Origin: Deltaproteobacteria bacterium
Lineage (GTDB): Bacteria > Myxococcota_A > UBA9042 > PHBI01
Assembly (NCBI GenBank): GCA_020632715.1
Contig: JACKFA010000006.1
Span: forward strand, 186,001 to 250,000
Direction of reading: 5' to 3'
DNA length: 64,000 nt
Below, piece by piece: positions 50,901 to 59,242 of this stretch. Each line of letters starts with the position of its first letter. Position 1 is the first letter of the stretch. The notes beneath the pieces were generated by a model. It was not told the origin of the DNA. It worked only from the letters and a program-made list of their open reading frames with translations, and searched no databases. The translations under genes and the position numbers were made by a program.

Positions 50901-53644
50901 TTCGTGTCCCACGTCACGAACACGCGCTGGTCGCTCACATTGTAGGCGAACGCGCTCTGCGTGGGGGCGACCGCGTCGCACGTCGCGAGCGTGGTCGCCG
51001 TGAACGTGGCGCTGCACCCCTCGCGCGGGACGGCGTTCGAGCCGCACACGCGGCACGTGTAGGTCGTCGCCGCCGAGAGCCCGCCGACCTCGAGCGTGTG
51101 CGACTGCGACATCGTCGCCGTCGCCGCGCAGGTGTTCATGGAGCCGGCGTTCGGGCCGCAGCAGAGCTCGCCGTCGACGAGCTGGTCGGCCACGAACTGC
51201 ACCGTCAGCGACGACGTCGTCTGCGCGATGACGTCCTTCGAGAGGATGATCGGCGTGTTCGTGTTCTCGACGACGTAGACGTAGGTCGCGGTCTTGTCGA
51301 CCGTCACGGGCTCGCCCACGCTGAGCGGCGCGAGGCCCGTGGCCGCTGGGGGCGTCACGGCGACCGTGTAGGTGCCGCTCGCGGCCGTCCAGACGTAGGC
51401 GGGGTCGACCGGGGTCCCGGCCTGACCGCCGTACGGGTACATGTCCGCGCGGCCCTCGTAGGTGAAGATCGTGCCGGTCTGCTGCACGCCGTCGAAGGCG
51501 ACGGCCGCGCCGACCACGCCCAGACCGAGGTTCGTGAGCACCCGGATCTTGAGGCCGAAGGCGAGCTCGGCCACGTCGAAGGGCAGCGTCGCGCCCGCGA
51601 GCGGCACGTTGAAGTTCGTGAGCCACTGGACGTTCCGCCCGATCGGCGCGTGGGGCGCGTCGGTCCGCGGGTTCCACGTCGTGTAGCCCGGGGAGTAGAC
51701 GCGGATCTGCGTGTAGTCGCCCGGCGTCACCCAGAGCTCGAACTGCCCGTCGATGGCGTCGTCGTAGTCGTTGCCGCCGTCGTAGTCGCCGGTGGAGTAG
51801 GTCGTGAGGCGGTCGGGATAGTAGTAGGCGTTCCAGCTCACGGGGCCGGGCTCGGTGCGGTAGAAGCGCAGGTAGAGCCCGTCTGCGGGGTTGCCGTCGC
51901 CGTCGAGCCAGGTGCCGGTGAGCGGGGCGCCGGGCTGCCAGTCGATGGTGGTCTTCGAGGACGTGGCGCCCTGCGCGTAGCCCGAGGTGTCGCTCACCGG
52001 CAGCACCTCGTAGGCGCGCACGCACGGGACGGCGCCGCACATGCTGCCGAAGGGCGGCGTCTTGATGAGGTAGTACCAGAAGCCGACGGTCGCGGGGTTG
52101 TAGTTCAGGGCGGCCGCGTCCGAGGGGACGATCGCGAAGCGGTAGCGGCCTTCGTCGTCGGTCGTCGACACGGCGTAGCCGTCGCCGCTCGTGCTCTGGC
52201 GGTAGAGGTAGAGGGGCGCGCCCGGGATCGGCGGGTTCGTGGTGCCCTCGAGGTAGAGCGTGGGGATCGTGATGTCGCCGAGGTCGAGGCCGCCCGCGGG
52301 CATCGTGAAGGTGGGGATCTGCCAGCGGCCGGCGGGGGTGACGCCGTCGACGCCGCCGTAGCCGAGGCCGGGGGCGACCGCGGTGAAGGTGCGCGAGTTG
52401 AAGTAGACCTGGGTCGTGCCGGCGACGACGCCGACGCAGACCGAGCCGTAGCGGGCGCGGAGCAGGTCGCCGTCGGTCGTCTGCGCGGTGCTCCAGGTGT
52501 TCTCGGTGTAGCGGGTGTTGCCGGAGACGATGGCCTGGTTGCTGCCGTTGAAGACCTCGAGCTCGACGTGGCCGACGGGGTTCCCGGTGGCGTCCTTGAT
52601 GCGCGCCTTCAAGAGCGGCACGGGCTCGAGGCAGCGGTCGTAGACGATGTCGGGGTAGTCGGCGCTCCCGTGGGCGTCGGTCGCGATGGTGATGCCCGAG
52701 GTCTGAACGGGCGACGTCTCGTCGGCGTAGGGGGTGCAGTAGCCGGAGACGGCGACGCGGAGCCGCAGATCGCCGGCCGCGATGTAGTTGGGATCGCTCG
52801 AGCCCTGGAGGATGAGGGCGGAGAAGGTGCCGTCGTCCGGGTCGACCGCCCAGGTGCCGGTGTAGTTCTGGTAGCGGTAGTACTGCCAGGCCACGTTCGC
52901 GCCGGCGCCTGCGGCGCCGATCGGGGAGCCGCCGGCGCCGCAGCGCGAGATGGTCCCCGAGACGGTGAAGGAGTGGATGGTGAAGTCGAGCGTGAAGCTG
53001 TCGGTCACGGCGACGCTCTGGCGGACGAGCACCGTCCCGCTCGGGAGCGTGCCGCGGTCCGTCATGCCGTTGGTCACGGCGCGGATCTGCCAGTGGCCGT
53101 AGGTCTCGCCGATGGGGGGCTGCCAGGTGATGCTGTAGTCGCCGTTGTCGTCGGTGAAGAGCGAGTTGCTCGCGATGTAGGTCCCCGTGTCCGAGTTGTA
53201 GATGTCGATGCGGAGGTGCTTCGCGACCCCGTAGTCGCTGCCCGCGACGACGTCGTCGCGGTAGGCCCTACCGCTGAGCGTGACCGGGGGGAGCTGATCG
53301 GTCAGGATGATCGTGAAGTCGCGCGTCGTCGCGCCGGTGATGGTGACGCTCGGGATGGTCGAGGTCGGCCCGCCGGGGATGACGATGGTGACGGTGTAGG
53401 TCGCCGCTACGAGCGAGGCGCTGTAGTTGCCGCTCGCGTTGGTCGTGACGGTGGTCTCCTGGCCCGTGCCGTCGTTGCGCCAGGTGAGGCCGACGTCCGC
53501 GAGGCCGACGTTCGACTGGTTCTTGACCTTGCCGTTGACCGTGAAGGCGCTCGCGTCGCCGCCGGCGAGGGCCACGCCCGCGAAGGCGAGGGCGGCGAGG
53601 AGCGCGAGCAGGAGGCGCCGGCCGGCGAGGGCGAGGCCGCTCAT
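47927..53644 (-). CDS. Giant secreted multidomain protein (CarboxypepD_reg, FN3, Cys-rich, thrombospondin-3-like repeats)
   Basis: 1,905 residues. Signal peptide (to ~33). Several carboxypeptidase-regulatory-like beta-sandwiches (NGKVKNQSNVGLADVGLTW..., AYRDDVVAGSDYGVAKHLRI, repeated through ~850), FN3-like modules (CDAVAPTQSAFAYNVSDQRVFVTWD; PVCSGVVSDVGADYAVFDV) to about 1300, an Ig/PKD-like part (AGAIVTLTGTVQDPYACAL), a Cys-rich EGF-like block (CHDVDCSGLDEACVDGVC...), then thrombospondin type-3-like Ca-binding repeats (DTDGDGDQVADCDDGCP, DPDGDSVLSPEDNCP, DQDGDQRVDALD) to near the end. No sorting tag at the C-terminus. Likely an adhesin or matrix protein. Its start overlaps the upstream stop (ATGA). 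Confidence 0.85.
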   Translation of the reverse strand: MSGLALAGRRLLLALLAALAFAGVALAGGDASAFTVNGKVKNQSNVGLADVGLTWRNDGTGQETTVTTNASGNYSASLVAATYTVTIVIPGGPTSTIPSVTITGATTRDFTIILTDQLPPVTLSGRAYRDDVVAGSDYGVAKHLRIDIYNSDTGTYIASNSLFTDDNGDYSITWQPPIGETYGHWQIRAVTNGMTDRGTLPSGTVLVRQSVAVTDSFTLDFTIHSFTVSGTISRCGAGGSPIGAAGAGANVAWQYYRYQNYTGTWAVDPDDGTFSALILQGSSDPNYIAAGDLRLRVAVSGYCTPYADETSPVQTSGITIATDAHGSADYPDIVYDRCLEPVPLLKARIKDATGNPVGHVELEVFNGSNQAIVSGNTRYTENTWSTAQTTDGDLLRARYGSVCVGVVAGTTQVYFNSRTFTAVAPGLGYGGVDGVTPAGRWQIPTFTMPAGGLDLGDITIPTLYLEGTTNPPIPGAPLYLYRQSTSGDGYAVSTTDDEGRYRFAIVPSDAAALNYNPATVGFWYYLIKTPPFGSMCGAVPCVRAYEVLPVSDTSGYAQGATSSKTTIDWQPGAPLTGTWLDGDGNPADGLYLRFYRTEPGPVSWNAYYYPDRLTTYSTGDYDGGNDYDDAIDGQFELWVTPGDYTQIRVYSPGYTTWNPRTDAPHAPIGRNVQWLTNFNVPLAGATLPFDVAELAFGLKIRVLTNLGLGVVGAAVAFDGVQQTGTIFTYEGRADMYPYGGQAGTPVDPAYVWTAASGTYTVAVTPPAATGLAPLSVGEPVTVDKTATYVYVVENTNTPIILSKDVIAQTTSSLTVQFVADQLVDGELCCGPNAGSMNTCAATATMSQSHTLEVGGLSAATTYTCRVCGSNAVPREGCSATFTATTLATCDAVAPTQSAFAYNVSDQRVFVTWDTNEACTGSVVVEGDTANPIVESKLGTTHGVEVTGLTPETVYHLTVRCQDTCDNMASVTSSVTTLETRRDPDVTAPVCSGVVSDVGADYAVFDVACSEPATIDVQCSDAVTFQIYIGQTNVASTSIPVSVTGLDPATLYNCAANGTDPFGNQAAFPLPDVTTTAANLDMIIAAPGPAAQTTSTTALVSWATSDSSGASRAGTTELFYQKRAGSTCPDISTWNPGNVIKDLDLTAGHTAQIVGLQASSTYCYVARSTGLSNVAETAVLTFATPASTAALAFTDLSVAPVQPACDSVSFTITLNQPAEVIVRVSAELDPNDGSLVDPAVAYGQPAATSHVVVVPGLTPGVRHYYQLLAYTQTGEEVWLPSSTVAGHFDACGGQPNADPVVVSTGTVAPKECTSPAGAIVTLTGTVQDPYACALASCPGDEPLTCEWYDVIAGGAPIASDTTTGGTPGEPVETQTCTADVALGVGTWFLRLEAWEQGADPLMGTSSTFQVQVRDTVAPCVSAGADVTWGAGASDCTTILGDPGRKVNVLDLDDDGAADLVTRPVVEAGRCGGLAVSDVCTVAPVISTDPAPYDLANDGPWVFCVAYGATKTITVKATDEAGNVGTDTFTVTVDDRCHDVDCSGLDEACVDGVCDPATGECVAQPKPEYTGCDDGDLCTDPDVCRSGVCVGADPCDYLDNASTCKVGVCNPANGTCSAVKSGPNADNDAEPDACDACPTDPAKVALGICGCGVADTDGDGDQVADCDDGCPADPAKTAPGDCGCGVPDEDTNLSGVADCFEDPDGDSVLSPEDNCPDVANTNQDDLDEDGVGDLCDPDQDGDQRVDALDSAAREPLVCADTDGDGCDDCSTGTFDPADDGPDLDGDGLCDAGDPDDDGDGVDDPGDSDPRDPLVCSDVDFDTCDDCASGSFDPGADGPDTDSDGICDAGDWTPNGCGPVACDAPAVYGVVSTTDGLRSIRCWVGAGDAVECAMAGGALALGPPMCGE

Positions 53645-54306
53645 GGTGAGACCCGGGCCGCGGCGACGACCTCGACCTCCGTCGGCGCGGCGGTCGGCGG
53701 GACCCCCTTCGCCCAGGTCGTCACGGTCGCGTCGATGTCGGTGCCGTAGGGGACGCCGCGCGTGTCGAGCTCGAGCTCGACCCAGCCGAAGCAGCCGTCC
53801 TCGTCGGACTGGCCGACGACGATGGGGCGCGCGCCGCCCGGGAGCACGGGGACGTCGTCGCCGACGCGGTCGAGGGGCTCGGCCGCGAGGAACTGCGGGG
53901 CGCGATCGACGTGGACGACGCCCGGTCCGCCTCCCTTGCAGCTGCAGCCGGCCTCGCCGGCGACGCGCGCGAGCCCGGCGCGGTCGCTCGCGGGGTGCGG
54001 CGCGAACGCCGGCACGCGCTCCGCGGCGGGACCCGCGAGGACGACCTGGCCGCAGGCGCCGTGGTAGCGCACGGCGAGGAGCTTCCCGGCGGAGACGCGG
54101 ACGCCGAGGTGCTGACCGACGCGGTCACCCTCGCCGATCGGGACCATCGCGACCGCGCGGGCCTCGGGGCGCAGCTCGAAGAACTGCAGGCGTCCAGGGG
54201 GCGCGTGGTCGCTCGCCACCGCGGGGCCGGTCGCGGAGAGAGCGCAGACGAGCGCGACCATGGCGCGCCGGAGGGCGCGACACGAACGCGGAGAGGTCGC
54301 CTTCAT
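53641..54306 (-). CDS. Exported protein of unknown function, first gene of surface operon
   Basis: 221 residues. GGAGG at 7 nt before ATG 54306. Signal peptide (SCRALRRAMVALVCALSATGPAVA). Mature protein beta-rich with four Cys (GACGQVVL; GCSCKGGG; DGCFGWVELELD) and no known motif. The stop overlaps the start of the 1,905-residue protein gene, so translation is coupled; a chaperone, stator or secretion partner for the giant protein is a reasonable guess only. Confidence 0.7.
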   Translation of the reverse strand: MKATSPRSCRALRRAMVALVCALSATGPAVASDHAPPGRLQFFELRPEARAVAMVPIGEGDRVGQHLGVRVSAGKLLAVRYHGACGQVVLAGPAAERVPAFAPHPASDRAGLARVAGEAGCSCKGGGPGVVHVDRAPQFLAAEPLDRVGDDVPVLPGGARPIVVGQSDEDGCFGWVELELDTRGVPYGTDIDATVTTWAKGVPPTAAPTEVEVVAAARVSP

Positions 54307-54705
54307 GGGCGGGCCTCCGAGCGGTCTTCGAGTTTTGGTGAGAGGATCGCGGCACGTCGCGATCGTGCAGGGACCATGGGGCAGCCCACGGCCATGGTGA
54401 TAGGAGAGCACAGCGCGGGTCGCCGGAACAAGTGGCAACGACGCTGGAGGCGACTGTGTCCTGGCAGGTCGTAGTTCGCTTCAGCTATTTCGGCGGTGTA
54501 TCGCGGGCCCTCGGCGCCGCCCGATGGGCGCGCGCCCGAGTCGGAGGTGGCGCGCCCGGGGCCGGAGGGCGCGGGGCGACGAAAGATCGGGGGAGGCCGC
54601 GACAGAAGCGTCGCGGGCGCACTTTCCGCGCCCGGCTGAGATCGCTCGGGCGCCTCGCGCGTAGTACCCTCCGTTCGCCGCTGCCGACCCGGACCCGGAG
54701 ACCTC
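54307..54705. other. 399-bp divergent intergenic region
   Basis: Separates the surface operon (minus) from the VIT/VWA gene (plus) and must hold both promoters. The left-central part (54370-54510) is the less GC-rich segment, with TTCAGCTATTTC and GTATCG near 54480-54500, but no convincing -35/-10 pair or palindrome is seen. No coding signal. Confidence 0.4.
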
Positions 54706-57700
54706 GTGACCACGACGCCCGCCCGCACCCGCGCCGCCCTGGCCCTCGCCCCGCTCCTCGCCGCGCTCGCCGTCGGCGCGCCGGCCGCCCGCGCCGCCGC
54801 GCCGCCGCAGGTCGCGAGCGTGGACCGCGCCCCGGAGGACCTGCCGCCGCCCGCGCTCTTCGTCGCCGGGACCTCGGCGAAGCCGCTCGCCGTCGCGAAC
54901 CTCGACGTCGCCGTGCGCATCGTGGGGCACCTCGCCGAGACGCGCACGACGCTCGTCTTCTCGAACCCGAACGACCGCCGCGTCGCCGGGGACCTCTACT
55001 TCCCGCTCCCGGCGGGCGCGACCGTCGCCGGCTACGCGCTCGACGTCGAGGGGCGCCTCGTCGACGGCGTGGTCGTCGCGAAGGAGGAGGCGCGGCGCAT
55101 CTTCGAGGCGGAGACGCGGAAGGGCGTGGACCCCGGGCTCGTCGAGTGGACGCAGGGCAACGTCTTCAAGACGCGGGTCTTCCCGATCCCGCCGCGCGGC
55201 ACGCGCACCATCCAGGTCACGTGGGTGAGCGAGCTCGAGGTCGACGCGCGCGGCGCCGCCCGCTTCGTCCTGCCCCTCGGCTTCGAGAAGGCCGTCGGGA
55301 AGGCCCACGTGCGCGTCGAGGTCGTGAAGGCGGCGGCGCCGCCGGTGGTCGCGACCGGCCCGGCCGGGCTCGCGTTCGAGCGCGCCGACGAGAGCTGGGT
55401 CGCCGAGCTGTCGAGCGCCGGGAAGCCGCTCGCGAAGGCGCTCTCCATCACGCTGCCCGACGTCGCGCGGCAGCCGGCGCAGCTCGAGCGCGGCGAGGGT
55501 GGGGAGTTGCGCTTCGTGGTGCGCGACGCGCCGTCCATCCCGGCGGCCGGCGCGCCGGTCGCGGCGAGGGCCGTGCGCCTCGTGTGGGACGCGTCGATGT
55601 CGCGCGACAAGGCCGATCACGCCCGCGAGATCGGCGTCGTCGAGCGCTGGCTGCGCGGCCTGCCCGCCGGCGCGCGGGTCGACCTGCGGGTCCTCCGCAA
55701 CGAGCTCGGCCCGAGCCAGGCCTTCACGTTGCCGGCGCAGCTGCCGGAGCTCGTCGCCGCGCTCCGCGGGCTCGCGTACGACGGCGGCACGCGCATGGGC
55801 GCGCTCGGCGCGGCGCTCGCGCCGGGGGCGGACGTCGTCGTCGTGGTGACGGACGGGCTCCACACCTTCGGCGAGGCGGACGTGGCGCCGACGGGCGGGG
55901 CGCCGGTCTTCGTGCTGACGGGCGCCGGCGCGCGCCAGAACCCGGCGTTCCTCGCGGCGCTCGCGAACCCCACGGGCGGCGCGGTCATCGACCTCGGGCG
56001 GGTCGACGACGCCGCGGCCGCCGGCGCCCTCGGGCGGCCGGCCTTCACGTACCTCGGCGCGCGCGTCGTCCGCGGGCTCGTCGACGGCCTGCACCCGACG
56101 GGGCCGACGCCGCTCGCGGGGCCGCTGCTCCTGACCGGGCGGCTCCAGTCCGACGAGGCCGAGCTCGAGCTCAGCTACGGGGTCGGCGGCAAGGTGACGG
56201 GGACGACGCGGGTGGTGCTGCGCGCGGCGGCCGCGTCGCGCGGGCGGATGGTGGAGCGGGCGTGGGCGCAGGCGGCGCTCGCGGACATGCTCGCGGCGCC
56301 GTCGCCGGACGACGCGGCCATCGCGGAGCTCGGCCAGCGCTATGGGATCGTGACCCCGGGCACCTCGCTGCTCGTGCTCGAGAACCTCGGGCAGTACCTC
56401 GAGCACGGCGTGCGCCCGCCGGCGTCGTGGCCGGAGCTGCGGGCCGAGTACGACAAGGCGCGGAGCGCGCAGCAGCAGGCCGTGGCCGACGCGCGCCGGA
56501 GCCGGCTCGACGAGGTGTACGAGGCGTGGCAGCAGGAGGTCGCGTGGTGGTCGGCGTCGCACGAGGTGGCGCCGGGGTTCCGGTATCGCGAGGCGAGCGG
56601 CGGGAAGACCGCGATGGCGGACGAGGAGGCGAGCGGGGCGGTGCCGCCGCCGCCGCCGTCGCGGCCGCCCGCGGAGCCGGCGCCGGAGATGGCCGCGTCG
56701 GAGGACCGCCGGGACACGGCGGAGCCGAAGAAGAAGGCGAAGGACGAGGCCGGGGACGGGGACGCGGGGCCGGAGGCGGCGATCGCGCTGAAGCCGTGGG
56801 ATCCGGACACGCCGTACCTGCGGGCGCTGAAGGCGGCGAAGGCGGACGGGCGCTTCGCGGTCTACCTCGCGCAGCGGAAGGAGTTCGGGGCGTCGCCGGC
56901 GTTCTACCTCGACTGCTCGGACTTCTTCGCGAAGGCGGGGGAGGGGGCGACGGGGATCCAGGTGCTCTCGAACCTCGCCGAGCTCGAGCTCGAGGAGCCG
57001 GCGCTGATGCGGGTCCTCGCGCATCGGCTGACGCAGCTCGAGAAGTACGACGACGCGATCCTCGTGTTCCGCGCGGTGAAGGCGCTGCGGCCGGACGAGC
57101 CGCAGTCGTGGCGTGACCTCGCGCTCGCGCTCGCGAAGTCGGCGGCGAAGGCGCCGCGGGACGAGAAGGCGGCGCGGCTCGGGGAGGCGGTGAAGCTCCT
57201 CGCGGAGGTCGTGGGGCGGCGCTGGGATCGCTTCGACGGGATCGAGCTGATCTCGCTCTGGGAGCTCAACCGGTGGTGGACGGACGCGCGGGCGGCCGGG
57301 GTCGAGACGTTCCCGCTCGAGGCGCGCTTCGAGAGGAAGCTCGACGTGGACGTGCGCATCGTCATGACCTGGGACGCGGACATGACGGACATGGACCTGC
57401 ACGTGCTCGAGCCGACCGGCGAGGAGGCGTTCTACTCGCACAACCGGACGACCATCGGGGGGGCGGTGTCGCGGGACTTCACGCAGGGCTACGGGCCCGA
57501 GGTGTACACGCTCCGGAAGGCGCTCCACGGGACGTACCAGGTGAAGACGAAGTTCTTCGGGAGCAGCGCGGCGCAGCTCATCGGCGCGGTGACGCTGCAG
57601 GTCGACGTGTACACGAACTACGGGCGCTCGAACGAGCAGCGGCGGTCGATGACGCTGAGGCTCACCGACCGGAAGGAGGAGTTCGTGGTGGGCGAGATCG

Positions 57701-57708
57701 AGCTATAG
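54706..57708 (+). CDS. VIT and von Willebrand A domain exported protein with C-terminal DUF2135
   Basis: 1,000 residues. GTG 54706 (GGAG at 6 nt) gives a signal peptide ending ARAAA. VIT domain ~45-170 (AETRTTLVFSNPNDRRVAGDLYFPLP, EEARRIFEAE, VFKTRVFPIPPRGTRTIQVTW). A von Willebrand A-like domain ~285-445 with MIDAS DASMS (Asp295) and VTDG (Asp383). A long helical stretch, a Pro-rich linker (PPPPPSRPP, ~645-670), tetratricopeptide-like helices, then DUF2135 (VDVRIVMTWDADMTDMDLHV...EAFYSHN, ~880-985) as in E. coli YfaP. Similar to inter-alpha-trypsin-inhibitor-like bacterial proteins; likely periplasmic or surface protein-protein contact role. Divergent from the giant surface-protein operon. 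Confidence 0.85.
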   Translation: MTTTPARTRAALALAPLLAALAVGAPAARAAAPPQVASVDRAPEDLPPPALFVAGTSAKPLAVANLDVAVRIVGHLAETRTTLVFSNPNDRRVAGDLYFPLPAGATVAGYALDVEGRLVDGVVVAKEEARRIFEAETRKGVDPGLVEWTQGNVFKTRVFPIPPRGTRTIQVTWVSELEVDARGAARFVLPLGFEKAVGKAHVRVEVVKAAAPPVVATGPAGLAFERADESWVAELSSAGKPLAKALSITLPDVARQPAQLERGEGGELRFVVRDAPSIPAAGAPVAARAVRLVWDASMSRDKADHAREIGVVERWLRGLPAGARVDLRVLRNELGPSQAFTLPAQLPELVAALRGLAYDGGTRMGALGAALAPGADVVVVVTDGLHTFGEADVAPTGGAPVFVLTGAGARQNPAFLAALANPTGGAVIDLGRVDDAAAAGALGRPAFTYLGARVVRGLVDGLHPTGPTPLAGPLLLTGRLQSDEAELELSYGVGGKVTGTTRVVLRAAAASRGRMVERAWAQAALADMLAAPSPDDAAIAELGQRYGIVTPGTSLLVLENLGQYLEHGVRPPASWPELRAEYDKARSAQQQAVADARRSRLDEVYEAWQQEVAWWSASHEVAPGFRYREASGGKTAMADEEASGAVPPPPPSRPPAEPAPEMAASEDRRDTAEPKKKAKDEAGDGDAGPEAAIALKPWDPDTPYLRALKAAKADGRFAVYLAQRKEFGASPAFYLDCSDFFAKAGEGATGIQVLSNLAELELEEPALMRVLAHRLTQLEKYDDAILVFRAVKALRPDEPQSWRDLALALAKSAAKAPRDEKAARLGEAVKLLAEVVGRRWDRFDGIELISLWELNRWWTDARAAGVETFPLEARFERKLDVDVRIVMTWDADMTDMDLHVLEPTGEEAFYSHNRTTIGGAVSRDFTQGYGPEVYTLRKALHGTYQVKTKFFGSSAAQLIGAVTLQVDVYTNYGRSNEQRRSMTLRLTDRKEEFVVGEIEL

Positions 57709-57724
57709 CCAGGGCGAGGCGCGC

Positions 57725-57745
57725 GGGCGGCCACGAGGGCCGCCC
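57725..57745. repeat. REP-like stem GGGCGGCC/GGCCGCCC
   Basis: 8-bp perfect stem with loop ACGAG, starting 17 nt after the VIT gene stop, followed by CCCTACCGG. Such stems after genes often act as terminators or REP elements in GC-rich bacteria. Confidence 0.5.
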
Positions 57746-57747
57746 CT

Positions 57748-57870
57748 ACCGGCCGGCGCGGGCGGCGGCGCGGGTCGCCGATACCAGGTTGGCGTCGGCG
57801 GCGGCGCGGGTCGCCAAGACCAGGTTGGCGCGGGCGGCGGCGCGGGTCGCCCCTACCGGTTGGCGCGCGG
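57748..57870. repeat. Tandem repeat, period 35-36 bp, three and a half units
   Basis: Units begin ACC at 57748, 57783, 57819 and 57855 and share GGCGGCGGCGCGGGTCGCC with small changes (ACCAGGTTGGCG in the middle units). Noncoding, in the 185-bp gap between the convergent VIT and hydrolase genes. Confidence 0.7.
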
Positions 57871-57893
57871 GCGGCGAGGAGACCTGGGCGCGC

Positions 57894-58502
57894 TCAGGCC
57901 GGCGCGTGCTCCGCGAGGAAGGCGACGATGGCGGCGACCGCGGCCGCGTCGGCGTCCTCCTGGGTGACCCCCGTCGCCTTCGTGTGGCCGCGCGTGATCT
58001 CGAGCGAGTGGTTGCCCGTCTCGACGACGTGGAGGGCGCTCGGCGCGCGCATCCGCGGACGCACCGCGGCGAGCGCGTCGAGCGGGCAGAGCGGGTCGCG
58101 CGTGCCCTGCACGAAGAGGACGGGCGTCTCGAGCGCGAGGAGCACCTCGTCGCGCAGACTGCCCTTCGGCGCGCGGAGCGGGTAGCCGAGGCAGACCAGC
58201 GCCGCGACGTCGGCGGGGCGCTCGACGGCGAGGTGGCAGCCCACGCGTGAGCCCATCGACTTCCCGATGAGCACGGCGCCGCCTCGCTCGCCGCCCGCGA
58301 GGAGGCCGTCGAGGGCCTCGCCGTGGGCTACGAGGAGCTTCGGGAGGCGGTCGGGGGCCTTCCGGCCGGCGGCCATGTACGGGTAGTCGAAGCGGCGCAC
58401 GGGCGCGCCCAGGGCGGCGGCGAGGCGGTCGGCCCAGGCGCGCATCCAGGGCGACGAGGAGCCGGCGCCGGCGCCGTGCGCGAAGAGGGTGGGGCGGTTC
58501 AT
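57894..58502 (-). CDS. Alpha/beta hydrolase (KANL3/TEX30-like)
   Basis: 202 residues. Compact alpha/beta hydrolase with nucleophile Ser82 in GKSMGSR, acid Asp136 (FVQGTRDPLCP) and His165 (VVETGNHSLEI), oxyanion region LFAHGAGAGSSSPWM near the start. The overall plan matches the KANL3/TEX30 group of dienelactone-hydrolase-like proteins. Substrate unknown. ATG 58502 chosen as the N-terminal strand begins there; longer upstream frame is spurious. Confidence 0.88.
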   Translation of the reverse strand: MNRPTLFAHGAGAGSSSPWMRAWADRLAAALGAPVRRFDYPYMAAGRKAPDRLPKLLVAHGEALDGLLAGGERGGAVLIGKSMGSRVGCHLAVERPADVAALVCLGYPLRAPKGSLRDEVLLALETPVLFVQGTRDPLCPLDALAAVRPRMRAPSALHVVETGNHSLEITRGHTKATGVTQEDADAAAVAAIVAFLAEHAPA

Positions 58503-58673
58503 GCGCCGAGCATAGAGCACCGGGCGCGGGAGCGCTCGCGCGCGCGACGACGCGCGGGCGCCGTCGCCGCCAACGTCGGCGCCGCCCTCGGATCGCGGAC
58601 GCGCGGCCTTTTTTGCCGAGCGCAGCGGGCGACGGTACGACGGGGCGTCCCCCACAACGCCCCCGGAGGCCCC

Positions 58674-59222
58674 ATGCGCTACCTCATGATGTCGCTCCTC
58701 GGCAGCTCGGCTGCCGCCATCACCATCCTGTTCGTCGTGATCCTGCTCGGGCTCGCCATCGTGTACATCCTCGCGGAGGTCGACGGCCGGCGCCTCGGCA
58801 ACCGCGACCCGGCGCTCGGCGTGAAGGTCGCGACGACGCTCCTCCTCTCCATCTGCGCCCAGGTGTTCGTGCTCGCGCTCGCCGGCTTCCTCGCGATCGT
58901 CATCGTCGACGGCGGCGAAGAGGCGATGCAGGTGTCGCTCGGGCTCCTGCTCGGGGCGATCGTCGCGGGGATCCTGCCGCTCGTCATCTACCTCTCGAAG
59001 CGAGGCGGCGGCGTCGACGTCGGCCGCAAGGCCCTCGGCATGAACGCGATCATCTTCGGGCTCACGTTCACGAGCCTCACGGTCCTGTTCATGACGATGC
59101 TCGTCCAGGGCGCGAAGCTCGACGCCTTCATCGGCCCGTGGCTCATCTACACCGCCGCCGCCGTCACCACGTTCCTCATGCTCGCCCGCACCCCGACCCC
59201 CGCCGAGCAAGCGGGGCTCTGA
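58674..59222 (+). CDS. Four-helix membrane protein of unknown function
   Basis: 182 residues. GGAGG precedes ATG 58674. Four to five hydrophobic helices: ~12-34 (AITILFVVILLGLAIVYILA), ~52-76, ~84-105, ~125-145 and ~152-170, with a short basic loop (SKRGGGVDVGRK). No conserved domain recognised. Convergent with the HDOD-GGDEF gene, 20 bp away. Confidence 0.7.
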   Translation: MRYLMMSLLGSSAAAITILFVVILLGLAIVYILAEVDGRRLGNRDPALGVKVATTLLLSICAQVFVLALAGFLAIVIVDGGEEAMQVSLGLLLGAIVAGILPLVIYLSKRGGGVDVGRKALGMNAIIFGLTFTSLTVLFMTMLVQGAKLDAFIGPWLIYTAAAVTTFLMLARTPTPAEQAGL

Positions 59223-59242
59223 GCGCCATCGCGGCGCGTCGG

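Noticed and set aside
47660..53749. 2,029-codon open frame on the plus strand opposite the giant surface protein
   Set aside because: Val/Arg/Asp/Ala-only composition, typical of an antisense frame in GC-rich DNA; the minus frame has a signal peptide, domains and coupled neighbours.
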